Source: Pseudomonadota bacterium
GTDB taxonomy: Bacteria; Pseudomonadota; Alphaproteobacteria; Sphingomonadales; Sphingomonadaceae
NCBI GenBank assembly: GCA_023392555.1
Contig: JAEVYW010000035.1
Coordinates: 1 to 5,385 of the forward strand
Reading direction: 5' to 3'
DNA: 5,385 bases
Part shown: positions 1-5,385 of the stretch, piece after piece
Position numbering within the stretch: position 1 is the stretch's first letter
How the letters are laid out: each line of letters opens with the position of its first letter
The notes under the pieces: generated by a model
Seen by the model: only the letters and a program-made list of their open reading frames with translations
The model's database searches: none
What the model was told of the DNA's origin: nothing
Program-made: the position numbers and the translations under genes

Positions 1-2087
1 TCACCAACAAGGCCGCGCGCGAGATGAAGGAGCGCATCGCGAAGATCTCCGGCGGAGCGATCGAGGGCATGCCCTGGCTCGGCACCTTCCACTCGGTCGC
101 CGCGCGCATGCTCCGCAGCCATGCCGAGCTCGTCGGCCTGCAAAGCAACTTCACGATCCTCGACACCGACGACCAGCTGCGCGTGCTCAAGCAGCTGATC
201 CAGGCCGCCAACCTCGACGAGAAGCGCTGGCCCGCGCGCCAGCTCGCCGGCCTCATCGACCGCTGGAAGAACCGCGGCTGGACCCCGCGCGAAGTCGACG
301 CCGGCGAAGCGGAAGGCTTCGGCCCCGGCCGCGGCCGCGAGCTCTACGCCGCCTACCAGGATCGCCTGCAGACGCTGAACGCCTGCGATTTCGGCGACCT
401 GTTGCTCCACATGCTCACCATCTTCCGCACGCACCCCGACGTGCTGGAAGGGTATCGTGAGCGCTTCCGCTACATCCTCGTCGACGAATATCAGGACACC
501 AACCAGTCGCAGTACGCCTGGCTCAAGCTCCTCGCCGAGCCGCGCCGCAACCTCTGCTGCGTCGGCGACGACGACCAGTCGATCTATTCCTGGCGCGGAG
601 CGGAGGTCGCCAACATCCTGCGCTTCGAAAAGGACTTTCCCGGCGCGAAGATCGTCCGGCTCGAGCAGAACTATCGCTCGACCAGCCACATCCTCGCCGC
701 CGCCGACGGCCTCATCGCCCACAACGGCAGCCGCCTTGGGAAGACGCTCTGGACCGACAAGGGGGACGGCGAGAAGGTCCGAGTCATCGGCATCTGGGAC
801 GGCCCCGAGGAAGCCCGCCGCGTCGGCGAGGAAATCGAGTCCCTCCAGCGCCGCGGCGGCAGTCTCGACGACGTCGCCATCCTCGTCCGCGCCCAGTTCC
901 AGACGCGCGAGTTCGAAGAGCGCTTCATCGGCATCGGCCTGCCCTATCAGATCATCGGCGGCTTCCGCTTCTACGAACGCGCCGAGATCCGCGACGCCCT
1001 CGCCTACCTCCGCCTCATCAACCAGCCCGCCGACGACCTCGCCTTCGAACGCATCGTCAACCAGCCCAAGCGCGGCCTCGGCGACAAGGCGGTCGCCACC
1101 ATCCACGGCTACGCCCGCGCCGCGCAGCAGCCGCTCCTCATCGCCGCCGCGGCCCTGCTCGACAGCGATGAGCTTCCCGCCCGCGCCCGCGGAAGCCTCG
1201 GCCGCTTCGTCGGCGACATCGCGCGCTGGCGCCAGATGGCGGCCGAGCTTCCCCATGCCGAGCTCGCCCGCATCATGCTCGACGAAAGCGGCTACACCGC
1301 AATGCTCCAGGCCGACAAAAGCGCCGAAAGCGCCGGCCGCCTCGAAAACCTCGCCGAGCTCACGCGCGCGATGGAGGAATATGAAAACCTCCCCGCCTTC
1401 CTCGAACATGTCAGCCTGGTCATGGACAATGACGACAATCGCGGCGGCGAAAAGGTCACCATCATGACCATCCACGCCGCCAAGGGGCTGGAGTTCGACA
1501 CCGTCTATCTGCCCGGCTGGGAGGAAGGCATCTTCCCGTCGCAGCGAGCGCTCGACGAAGGCGGCCTCGCCAGCCTCGAGGAAGAACGCCGCTTGGCCTA
1601 TGTCGCGATCACCCGCGCGCGAAGACAAGCGACGGTGATGCACGCCGCCAACCGCCGCATCTACGGACAGTGGACCAGCTCGCTCCCCAGCCGCTTCGTC
1701 GGCGAGCTTCCCGAAGCGCACATCGAAGCCGAAACCACGATGAGCGGCGGCGAAAGCCTGTGGCGGGCGCAATGGTCCGAACGCGCCGATCCCTTCGCTC
1801 ACCTCGGCCCCGCGCAGAACATGCGAGCAAGCACCCGCGGCCCCGGCTGGCAGCGCGCAAGCCAAAGCGGCCGCTTCTCCCCCGACCCGCCGCGAGTGAT
1901 CGAGGCGAAGGCGTCGGCGGTGTCGCTAGGCAACCAGGGTCGTACGGACCTCGAGCTCGGCCAGCGCGTGTTCCACGGCAAGTTCGGCTACGGCAAGATC
2001 ATCGCCCAGGAGGGGAATAAGCTCGAGATCGAGTTCGAGCATGCGGGGTTGAAGAAGGTGCTCGATAGTTTTGTGAGTGCTGGTTAG
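1..2087 (+). CDS. uvrD: UvrD/PcrA-type superfamily 1 DNA helicase, 5'-truncated by the window edge
   Basis: ATP-dependent 3'-5' DNA helicase of the UvrD/PcrA family, which acts in the cytoplasm in nucleotide excision repair, mismatch repair and clearing of proteins from DNA. The frame is open from base 3 and enters inside motif Ia (TNKAAREM), so the first ~60 residues with the Q motif and Walker A lie outside the window; the Met at 24 is internal. Counting from that Met, the motifs in order are: Ib GTFHSVAARML (20-30), II ILVDEYQDTNQ (151-161), III CVGDDDQSIYSWRGAE (179-194), IV RLEQNYRST (212-220), V VTIMTIHAAKGLEFD (478-492) and VI EERRLAYVAITRAR (520-533). A basic, Gly/Pro-rich linker (about 570-640) leads to a C-terminal Tudor-like segment, LGQRVFHGKFGYGKI (645-659), which contacts RNA polymerase in PcrA/UvrD. 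All visible catalytic motifs are intact. Codon use is strongly G/C-biased. Family assignment is secure; uvrD versus pcrA is only naming. Confidence 0.97.
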   Translation, partial: TNKAAREMKERIAKISGGAIEGMPWLGTFHSVAARMLRSHAELVGLQSNFTILDTDDQLRVLKQLIQAANLDEKRWPARQLAGLIDRWKNRGWTPREVDAGEAEGFGPGRGRELYAAYQDRLQTLNACDFGDLLLHMLTIFRTHPDVLEGYRERFRYILVDEYQDTNQSQYAWLKLLAEPRRNLCCVGDDDQSIYSWRGAEVANILRFEKDFPGAKIVRLEQNYRSTSHILAAADGLIAHNGSRLGKTLWTDKGDGEKVRVIGIWDGPEEARRVGEEIESLQRRGGSLDDVAILVRAQFQTREFEERFIGIGLPYQIIGGFRFYERAEIRDALAYLRLINQPADDLAFERIVNQPKRGLGDKAVATIHGYARAAQQPLLIAAAALLDSDELPARARGSLGRFVGDIARWRQMAAELPHAELARIMLDESGYTAMLQADKSAESAGRLENLAELTRAMEEYENLPAFLEHVSLVMDNDDNRGGEKVTIMTIHAAKGLEFDTVYLPGWEEGIFPSQRALDEGGLASLEEERRLAYVAITRARRQATVMHAANRRIYGQWTSSLPSRFVGELPEAHIEAETTMSGGESLWRAQWSERADPFAHLGPAQNMRASTRGPGWQRASQSGRFSPDPPRVIEAKASAVSLGNQGRTDLELGQRVFHGKFGYGKIIAQEGNKLEIEFEHAGLKKVLDSFVSAG

Positions 2088-2093
2088 CGCGAT

Positions 2094-2195
2094 CTACCAG
2101 TAACGCTCTTCGTTGAGGGCGCGGTTCGCAACCCAGGCGCCGAGCGCAATCAGGAGCAGCAGCAATCCTTCAATAATGGCGATGGTCTGCCACAT
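2094..2195 (-). CDS. 33-residue single-pass membrane miniprotein
   Basis: I do not recognise this gene by name. On the minus strand ATG at 2195-2193 opens a 33-codon frame ending in TAG at 2096-2094. The product starts MWQTIAIIEG, continues with a run of Leu, Ile, Ala and Val to about residue 23 (LLLLLIALGAWVA), and ends in a polar tail NRALNEERYW. This is one predicted transmembrane helix carrying an unusual Glu (residue 9) near its N-terminal side. The start is well supported: AGGAGGG (complement of 2204-2210) sits 8 bases upstream, the best ribosome binding site in the window. The gene converges on the helicase gene, with only 6 bases between the two stops, so the transcripts may overlap. 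A helix-only sequence gives no function; a small membrane or cell-envelope regulator is possible. An alternative is a chance frame, but the combination of RBS, hydrophobicity and clean tail argues against that. Confidence 0.65.
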   Translation of the reverse strand: MWQTIAIIEGLLLLLIALGAWVANRALNEERYW

Positions 2196-2277
2196 GGGGG
2201 CCGCCCTCCTGCGCGTCATGAACAAGACAAAAGGCGATCCGGCCCGAAACCCAACCTGGATCATCACAATATGTCTG

Positions 2278-2312
2278 CTTCCGGACGGAAAGCGCCCTTT
2301 CCGTTACGGAAG
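2278..2312. promoter_or_regulatory. Tandem TTCCG-CGGAA palindromes forming a long hairpin; candidate double operator
   Basis: Two near-identical palindromes lie side by side: TTCCG-GA-CGGAA at 2279-2290 and TTCCG-TTA-CGGAA at 2299-2311. Their centres are about 20.5 bp apart, close to two helical turns, so dimers bound at each would face the same side of the DNA. The two copies are also complementary to each other. CTTCCG (2278-2283) pairs with 2307-2312 and ACGGAAAG (2285-2292) pairs with 2297-2304, around a CGCC loop, giving 14 pairs with one small internal loop. The element lies in the divergent gap, 83-117 bases upstream of the miniprotein start on the minus strand and 162-196 bases upstream of the regulator start on the plus strand. 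No T-run follows, so a terminator is unlikely. The binding protein is unknown; the adjacent MarR-like protein is an obvious but unproven candidate. Confidence 0.5.
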
Positions 2313-2365
2313 CGGCGCCCCATATGACTGGTCGGCGACCCAGTTTCTAAATCTATCCGTACCGA

Positions 2366-2388
2366 TTTGGGCGGGGGGGTCGCCCAAA
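2366..2388. repeat. Perfect 8-bp inverted repeat with a GGGGGGT loop
   Basis: TTTGGGCG (2366-2373) is exactly complementary to CGCCCAAA (2381-2388), with a 7-base loop GGGGGGT. It lies about 86 bases before the start of the MarR-like gene. Neither side carries a T-tract, so it does not look like an intrinsic terminator. It could be an operator half of the regulatory gap, or a stem in the 5' leader of the regulator transcript. The symmetry is certain; the role is not. Confidence 0.4.
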
Positions 2389-2473
2389 CAGCAACTAATT
2401 GCGCTTGCACCGACCGGCACTCGCCCGGAATGGAGCGAAATTGCTCGGCTTCGAAGGCGCGAACGAGGATTGA

Positions 2474-3019
2474 GTGGGAGAACAAAAGAACCTTCGCGTC
2501 GATGACTTCGCACGCATGATTGAATTGGTGAGCAAGCTCTCCGACCGCGCGCGTTGCTCGCCCGCCGAAGCCATCGATCGTATCTCCAGCCTCATCCTTC
2601 CCGAGACTGATGCGGACCGGGACCGGGCCATGCTCGCTATCCTCGTCGCCCGGATCAAACGCCTTCGCCTGCGCCGGAACGAACTGTTCGGCGCTGCTCT
2701 GTTTCGCGATCCCGCCTGGGATATGCTTCTCGAACTGTACGTGGCGCACGAACATAACGAGACGCTGACAGCCTCGTCGCTCTGCTACGCCGTGGACGTC
2801 CCCGTCTCGACCGGCACGCGGATGATTCAGCGCCTGGAAGATCACGGCCTGGTCACCCGCGAGGGCGATCAGGAAGACTGCCGCCGCCTCATCGTAAAGC
2901 CCACTGCAAAAGCCGTTACGTCGGTTCGAAAAATGGCGACCGTGTTACTCGGTGAAATCGAGGCCTTGAGCGAAACGGGAGATGGCGAACCCGCCTGTAA
3001 AACTCCGCGCGTCGCGTAG
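2474..3019 (+). CDS. MarR-like winged helix-turn-helix transcriptional regulator
   Basis: Predicted cytoplasmic DNA-binding regulator of 181 residues. Residues 1-70 are mostly helical and charged (RIKRLRLRRN at 61-70) and do not match a domain I can name. Residues about 75-155 read as a MarR-type winged helix: a helix around PAWDMLLELYVAHE, the helix-turn-helix LTASSLCYAVDVPVSTGTRM (98-117) with recognition helix near STGTRMIQRLEDHGL, then the wing VTREGDQEDCRRLIV and KPTAKA. This is the usual LE-x-GL-V-R-x-D-x-R-x-V-x-LT pattern. GTG at 2474 is the first start after an in-frame TGA at 2471 and has GAGG at 2465-2468, 5 bases away; the first ATG, at 2516, has no ribosome site. Its TAG stop abuts the start of the RadC-like gene in the same frame, which implies co-expression. 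It may autoregulate through the palindromes upstream. The effector ligand is unknown. The family is likely at the fold level but the subgroup is uncertain. Confidence 0.85.
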   Translation: MGEQKNLRVDDFARMIELVSKLSDRARCSPAEAIDRISSLILPETDADRDRAMLAILVARIKRLRLRRNELFGAALFRDPAWDMLLELYVAHEHNETLTASSLCYAVDVPVSTGTRMIQRLEDHGLVTREGDQEDCRRLIVKPTAKAVTSVRKMATVLLGEIEALSETGDGEPACKTPRVA

Positions 3020-3625
3020 TTGACCAATTCCCCGGAAAGCGACCCTCCATTCGACGCTCTGGTCGATTACCTTGCACACGCTGGCACACCGAACCCAAGG
3101 CGATCGGCACGAGCCTTGATCCGGGAGTTCGGCTCGGTTGGCCGGATCCTGACGACATCCTCGCCGAAACTGGCGCGCTTCGTCGGTCTGAAGAGCGCGG
3201 CGCTGATCCGCGCTTCCGTGCAGCTGGTCCAAAGCTCACTGCTCGAACAGGTTCGGCGAGGTCCCGTTCTCGCCACGAACGACGACGTGATCCGCTATTT
3301 GCAGCTCGACCTTGGCTTCCTGCGGCACGAGCGTGTTCTCGCGCTCTATCTCGATGCGAATTGGAAGCTGATCTGGGTTGCAACAATTGCCGAAGGATCG
3401 GTTGGCGGCGCTTCGCCCGAAATCCAGACCGTCGTCCGTAATGCGCTCGATGTTGGAGCGACCGCCTTCATTGTCGTGCACAATCATCCGTCGGGAAACC
3501 CGGAAGCGAGCCGGTCGGACTTGTTATGGACAAAGCGATTGGCGGAGGTGTCGAGCGACCTTGGCTTGCGGTTGGTCGATCACTTGATTGTTGCGAGTGG
3601 GGAGTGGCGGTCGGTGATGGCTTAG
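3020..3625 (+). CDS. RadC-family JAMM/JAB metal-binding domain protein
   Basis: A 201-residue protein of the RadC family (usually about 220-230 residues). Its biochemical role is unsettled despite the historic DNA-repair label, and such genes are common in mobile elements. Residues about 27-70 look like the N-terminal helix-hairpin-helix part (RRSARALIREFGSVGRIL). Residues about 85-197 form the JAMM fold with the zinc-site signature complete: Glu104 in LRHERVLALYLD, then HNHPSGNPEASRSD (His154, His156, Ser164, Asp167). Other family landmarks are AEGSVGGASPEI (124-135, equivalent to the usual GT..VHPREV) and LRLVDHLIVASGEWRS (183-198). The C-terminus stops a few residues earlier than in E. coli RadC. 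TTG at 3020 is the only plausible start before the domain: there is no in-frame ATG or GTG, and no clear ribosome site precedes it. It directly follows the regulator's TAG in the same frame, so translation probably depends on coupling or readthrough. Product identity is firm; the start is less so. Confidence 0.9.
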   Translation: MTNSPESDPPFDALVDYLAHAGTPNPRRSARALIREFGSVGRILTTSSPKLARFVGLKSAALIRASVQLVQSSLLEQVRRGPVLATNDDVIRYLQLDLGFLRHERVLALYLDANWKLIWVATIAEGSVGGASPEIQTVVRNALDVGATAFIVVHNHPSGNPEASRSDLLWTKRLAEVSSDLGLRLVDHLIVASGEWRSVMA

Positions 3626-3811
3626 TCGGCGACTGATCCTGCTGTTCCGCACCCCAACCTTTGTTGGACTTTCCGACCGCTCTAAAGCCGGGAGGGCGGC
3701 GTCGAGACCCGCCAACTCTGAATGAACATTACTCTCACTGATGCATCGCAGATCGACTCGCGTACTTGGGAGAACCTTTCAGACGTACGAATAGCTGCTA
3801 TGTCCTAAAGC
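3626..3811. other. Junction between the RadC-like gene and the HEPN gene, no clear promoter or terminator
   Basis: This 186-base gap is G+C-rich up to about 3720 and more balanced afterwards, so the compositional boundary falls inside it. A weak stem pairs GGCGG (3695-3699) with CCGCC (3709-3713) around a 9-base loop and has no T-run. I see no convincing -35/-10 pair, no tRNA end and no obvious attachment-site repeat. Apart from the short reading frame at 3722-3808 nothing in it can be assigned. Confidence 0.5.
3722..3808 (+). other. Possible 28-codon leader reading frame ahead of the HEPN gene
   Basis: ATG at 3722 opens a 28-codon frame (product starts MNITLTDASQ, ends VRIAAMS) closed by TAA at 3806-3808. 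It is in the same frame as the 408-residue HEPN protein, whose ATG comes only one codon later at 3812. An in-frame TGA at 3719-3721 directly precedes it. No Shine-Dalgarno sequence is visible for it. It could be a leader peptide whose termination feeds re-initiation at 3812, a former N-terminal extension cut off by a nonsense change, or a chance frame. The sequence cannot decide between these. Confidence 0.3.
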
Positions 3812-5038
3812 ATGCATATTTCGGAACACGACAGACAGGCCCTTGTCCTCGCGATATCTAGCGCTGTCAGAAATTCCGTAGTCTACCCCCAAGCCACGGT
3901 GATACCTGAGGGCTTTGAAACTCCTGCAATCAGCGAGGGTCTTGCTAAGAGCTTCAAGCGATACTTGGATCGTGGCGGTCTTCAGCAATTCGTTGCAATC
4001 GAGTTGCACAAGATGATTCTTCGACGCGGTATTCGGGTTCTTCCACGAGAGACAATACCAGTCATCAGCATCGATGGTTTCAATGATCACGTTGAAGTCG
4101 CAGCAAGCCTAGTTAGCACTCTCGCAACATTGCCGTGGGACTACCGTGTTTTCGTTCGCGGGCCTCAAGACCTCTCGGCCGGAACAAGCACGAATGCGTT
4201 CTCTGTTCCCATCACAGATCGTTTCGAACTCCACAGCTCGGAAAACTTGAGGTCGCAATATAGTTTCCATTCGGAGCATGACGGACTGGACGAATGGGTG
4301 TGGCAAACGTCACTCGCTCGGCAAGATCGGCGTTTCGCCAAACGTCAATTCTATTTCATGTACCGCTACACGGGCTACATGGCCACTCACGCCAGCGGAA
4401 AGGCAGCCGATGAGCTGCAGTACGAAATGCGCGCTTTCTATGGGGCCTGCATTGCTCACAACATCATGTTTCCCTGGGGCTATCACCCTGACAGCGGGAC
4501 GCATTTGATATTTTTGTCACACCGCGAAGGTTACGCTCTTGAGCACGGCGGGTATTTGGAGTCAGATCTTCGAGCTGCGACATATTACTATGCAAAGGGG
4601 CACGCCAATCGGAAGTTCCGTAGCCAGAGTTCAATCCTCAACGTCTTGAATCCAGCTATAGCTATGTTCAATTGCTCTACAGCGCAGCGATTGAAGACTG
4701 CCGCAGTCTGGATTTTCCGAGCTGCCAGTAGCGAAAACCTTATGGATCGCGTGCTGGAATCAACGATTGCATTGGAGGTGTTGCTCGGCGACAGAAAGGT
4801 GAGCGACAAGCTTGGCTTAACGAGGCTGATGTCTAACCGATGCGCCTATGCCTTAGGGAATTCGCAGGACAATCGAGACGAGATTCAGACGTTCTTCGAA
4901 AAATTCTACAATCTTAGATCAGATATCGTTCATACTGGCCGTCTGTATCTGGATGAAAACGAACAGTCGTTGGTTGAGCGAGGTCTTCAATTGGCCAACG
5001 AGATGCTTCGCTTCGAACAGCGCCTAGCTTGTCTCTAA
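3812..5038 (+). CDS. Uncharacterised 408-residue protein with a C-terminal HEPN-type (putative RNase) domain
   Basis: I do not recognise the full-length family. Residues 1-300 carry no motif I can name: a helical N-terminus, a middle part rich in aromatics (FYFMYRYTGYM 180-190, YEMRAFYGACIAHNIMFPWGYH 204-225) and a conserved-looking patch LSHREGYALEHGGYLESDLRAATYYY (235-260). Residues about 308-405 read as a HEPN domain: a helix RVLESTIALEVLLG (313-326), LTRLMSNRCAYALG (336-349), then EIQTFFEKFYNLRSDIVHTG (357-376) and a closing helix. Arg369 and His374 form an Rx4H motif, the metal-independent RNase site of HEPN toxins and effectors. The order 'LE-LL ... R-A-LG ... Y-RS-IVH-G' resembles Apea-like HEPN domains found in anti-phage proteins. 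ATG 3812 is the first possible start after the in-frame TAA at 3806, but no ribosome site is evident. Composition is clearly less G+C-rich than its neighbours, suggesting transfer. There are no signal peptide or membrane segments, so it is probably cytosolic. An RNase defence effector is inferred, not shown. Confidence 0.85.
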   Translation: MHISEHDRQALVLAISSAVRNSVVYPQATVIPEGFETPAISEGLAKSFKRYLDRGGLQQFVAIELHKMILRRGIRVLPRETIPVISIDGFNDHVEVAASLVSTLATLPWDYRVFVRGPQDLSAGTSTNAFSVPITDRFELHSSENLRSQYSFHSEHDGLDEWVWQTSLARQDRRFAKRQFYFMYRYTGYMATHASGKAADELQYEMRAFYGACIAHNIMFPWGYHPDSGTHLIFLSHREGYALEHGGYLESDLRAATYYYAKGHANRKFRSQSSILNVLNPAIAMFNCSTAQRLKTAAVWIFRAASSENLMDRVLESTIALEVLLGDRKVSDKLGLTRLMSNRCAYALGNSQDNRDEIQTFFEKFYNLRSDIVHTGRLYLDENEQSLVERGLQLANEMLRFEQRLACL

Positions 5039-5055
5039 TATAAATCGGGAAGAGC

Positions 5056-5080
5056 CGTCGCGGGAGTAAATCCCGTGACG
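5056..5080. repeat. 10-bp stem-loop downstream of the HEPN gene
   Basis: CGTCGCGGGA (5056-5065) pairs with TCCCGTGACG (5071-5080), nine Watson-Crick pairs and one G-T wobble, around a GTAAA loop. It starts 18 bases after the HEPN stop codon. There is no T-tract on either side, so it is at best an atypical terminator or an mRNA 3'-end stabiliser; an extragenic palindrome is equally possible. Confidence 0.45.
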
Positions 5081-5225
5081 TCGGACGCGTCTCGCTGCGC
5101 GGCTTAGGCCGCTTGCTCGGCGCCGGCCGGCACTCCGTGTCTCTCGCGCTGCTCCGGCGACGCTTCGCGTCGGCGGCGCTGCGCACGGCACTTTGTGCTG
5201 TCCTACACCTGGCTTCTATGTTCCA
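5081..5225. repeat. G+C-rich non-coding block with clustered short palindromes
   Basis: Composition returns to very G+C-rich here, and I find no supported gene. Several hairpins are visible: GCGGC (5099-5103) with GCCGC (5108-5112) around TTAG; a perfect 10-base palindrome GCCGGCCGGC at 5122-5131; and CGACGC (5158-5163) with GCGTCG (5167-5172) around TTC, extendable by three pairs past one mismatch. The pattern resembles extragenic palindromic repeats, or a degraded structured intergenic region marking the right edge of the inserted gene. No promoter for the following gene is clear. Confidence 0.4.
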
Positions 5226-5385
5226 ATGCGGTTCATGGCTAAATCGCAAAAAGAACCACCGCCCTTCGTTCCCACGATCGTCAGCACCCGCCACGACGGC
5301 TGGACCGCGGAGCGGCAGATCGCCTTTATCGAGGCACTGGCGGAGAGCGCTTGTGTCGAGCATGCGTGCCGCGCCGTCGGCATGT
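5226..5385 (+). CDS. Helix-turn-helix DNA-binding protein, N-terminal part only (cut by window edge)
   Basis: The frame is open from ATG 5226 (MRFMAKSQ) or ATG 5235 (MAKSQKEP) to the right edge with no stop. The visible ~50 residues comprise a basic, proline-rich leader (KSQKEPPPFVPTIVSTR) and then DGWTAERQIAFIEALAESAC followed by VEHACRAVGM. The pattern 'DGWT-ERQ-FIE-LAE-(S/G)-V--A-RAVGM' looks like the N-terminal helix-turn-helix of small DNA-binding proteins I associate with sphingomonads, in which the sequence continues into a recognition helix rich in Ser, Ala, Tyr and Arg. It presumably acts as a transcription or element-associated regulator; its target is unknown. Neither candidate start has a good ribosome site, so the start is ambiguous: 5235 gives a more typical N-terminus, while 5226 is the more upstream choice. 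G+C-rich codon use matches the resident genes rather than the HEPN gene. Confidence 0.7.
   Translation, partial: MRFMAKSQKEPPPFVPTIVSTRHDGWTAERQIAFIEALAESACVEHACRAVGM

Noticed and set aside
457..1467. 336-codon plus-strand open frame inside the helicase gene
   Set aside because: Its product is a low-complexity Ser/Ala/Pro/Arg string typical of the off-frame of G+C-rich coding DNA, and it overlaps intact helicase motifs.
2405..2433. Possible sigma-70 promoter (TTGCAC with a 17-base spacer) before the regulator
   Set aside because: The -10 position reads GAATGG, too far from consensus to support.
2113..2505. 130-codon plus-strand frame spanning the gap after uvrD
   Set aside because: It runs over the palindromes, the convincing antisense miniprotein and the regulator start. 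It lacks a ribosome site and shows no recognisable domain.
2264..2845. 193-codon minus-strand frame opposite the MarR-like gene
   Set aside because: It is antisense to a recognisable winged-helix domain, with no domain or ribosome site of its own; it is a G+C-bias shadow.
2916..3386. 156-codon minus-strand frame opposite the regulator/RadC junction
   Set aside because: The Arg/Ser-rich composition is that of an antisense shadow, and the plus strand carries a complete JAMM motif.
3690..3713. Possible tRNA 3' end or attachment site (GTCGAGACCCGCCA-like stretch)
   Set aside because: No acceptor, D or anticodon stems can be built around it, and no matching direct repeat was found on the far side of the HEPN gene.
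5056..5085. Intrinsic terminator for the HEPN gene
   Set aside because: The stem is good but no T-tract follows on either strand, so it is listed as a stem-loop only.
4914..5363. 149-codon minus-strand frame across the HEPN 3' end and the right-hand gap
   Set aside because: It is antisense to the HEPN catalytic motif and to the helix-turn-helix gene, and is Arg-rich without any domain signal.

Overview
The window looks like a piece of a G+C-rich alphaproteobacterial chromosome, most likely from the Sphingomonadales. This is inferred from three things: the strongly G+C-biased third codon positions of the helicase gene, the style of the MarR-like/RadC-like gene pair, and a DGWT-type helix-turn-helix protein at the right edge that resembles a family I associate with sphingomonads. 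No 16S gene or other decisive marker is present.

Layout from left to right. Bases 1-2087 (+) hold a UvrD/PcrA-type DNA repair helicase that lacks its N-terminus and the Walker A motif because the window cuts it. Six bases after its stop, on the opposite strand (2195-2094), lies a 33-residue single-pass membrane miniprotein with an excellent Shine-Dalgarno sequence. The gap from 2196 to 2473 carries conspicuous dyad symmetry. Two tandem TTCCG-CGGAA palindromes, whose centres are about 20 bp apart, also fold together into a long hairpin. A second perfect 8-bp stem has a G-run loop. Bases 2474-3019 (+) encode a winged-helix (MarR-like) regulator. At 3020-3625 (+) is a RadC-family JAMM/JAB protein whose TTG start directly follows the regulator's amber stop in the same reading frame.

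Bases 3626-3811 are a gene-free junction, apart from a 28-codon reading frame at 3722-3808 in the same frame as the next gene. From about 3720 the composition falls from strongly G+C-rich to roughly balanced (by eye). The gene at 3812-5038 (+) encodes a 408-residue protein of unknown family. Its C-terminal ~100 residues read as a HEPN domain with an intact Rx4H (RSDIVH) catalytic-type motif, similar to the Apea-like HEPN domains of phage-defence proteins. Bases 5039-5225 are non-coding and full of G+C-rich inverted repeats. A helix-turn-helix protein begins at about 5226/5235 and runs off the right end.

The helicase is a housekeeping gene. The regulator/RadC pair looks co-transcribed and translationally linked. 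The compositionally distinct HEPN gene looks like a horizontally acquired single-gene insert between G+C-rich resident genes. It is the best candidate for an undescribed, possibly anti-phage, RNase-type effector. That function is inference: no partner gene or toxin-antitoxin mate is visible beside it.
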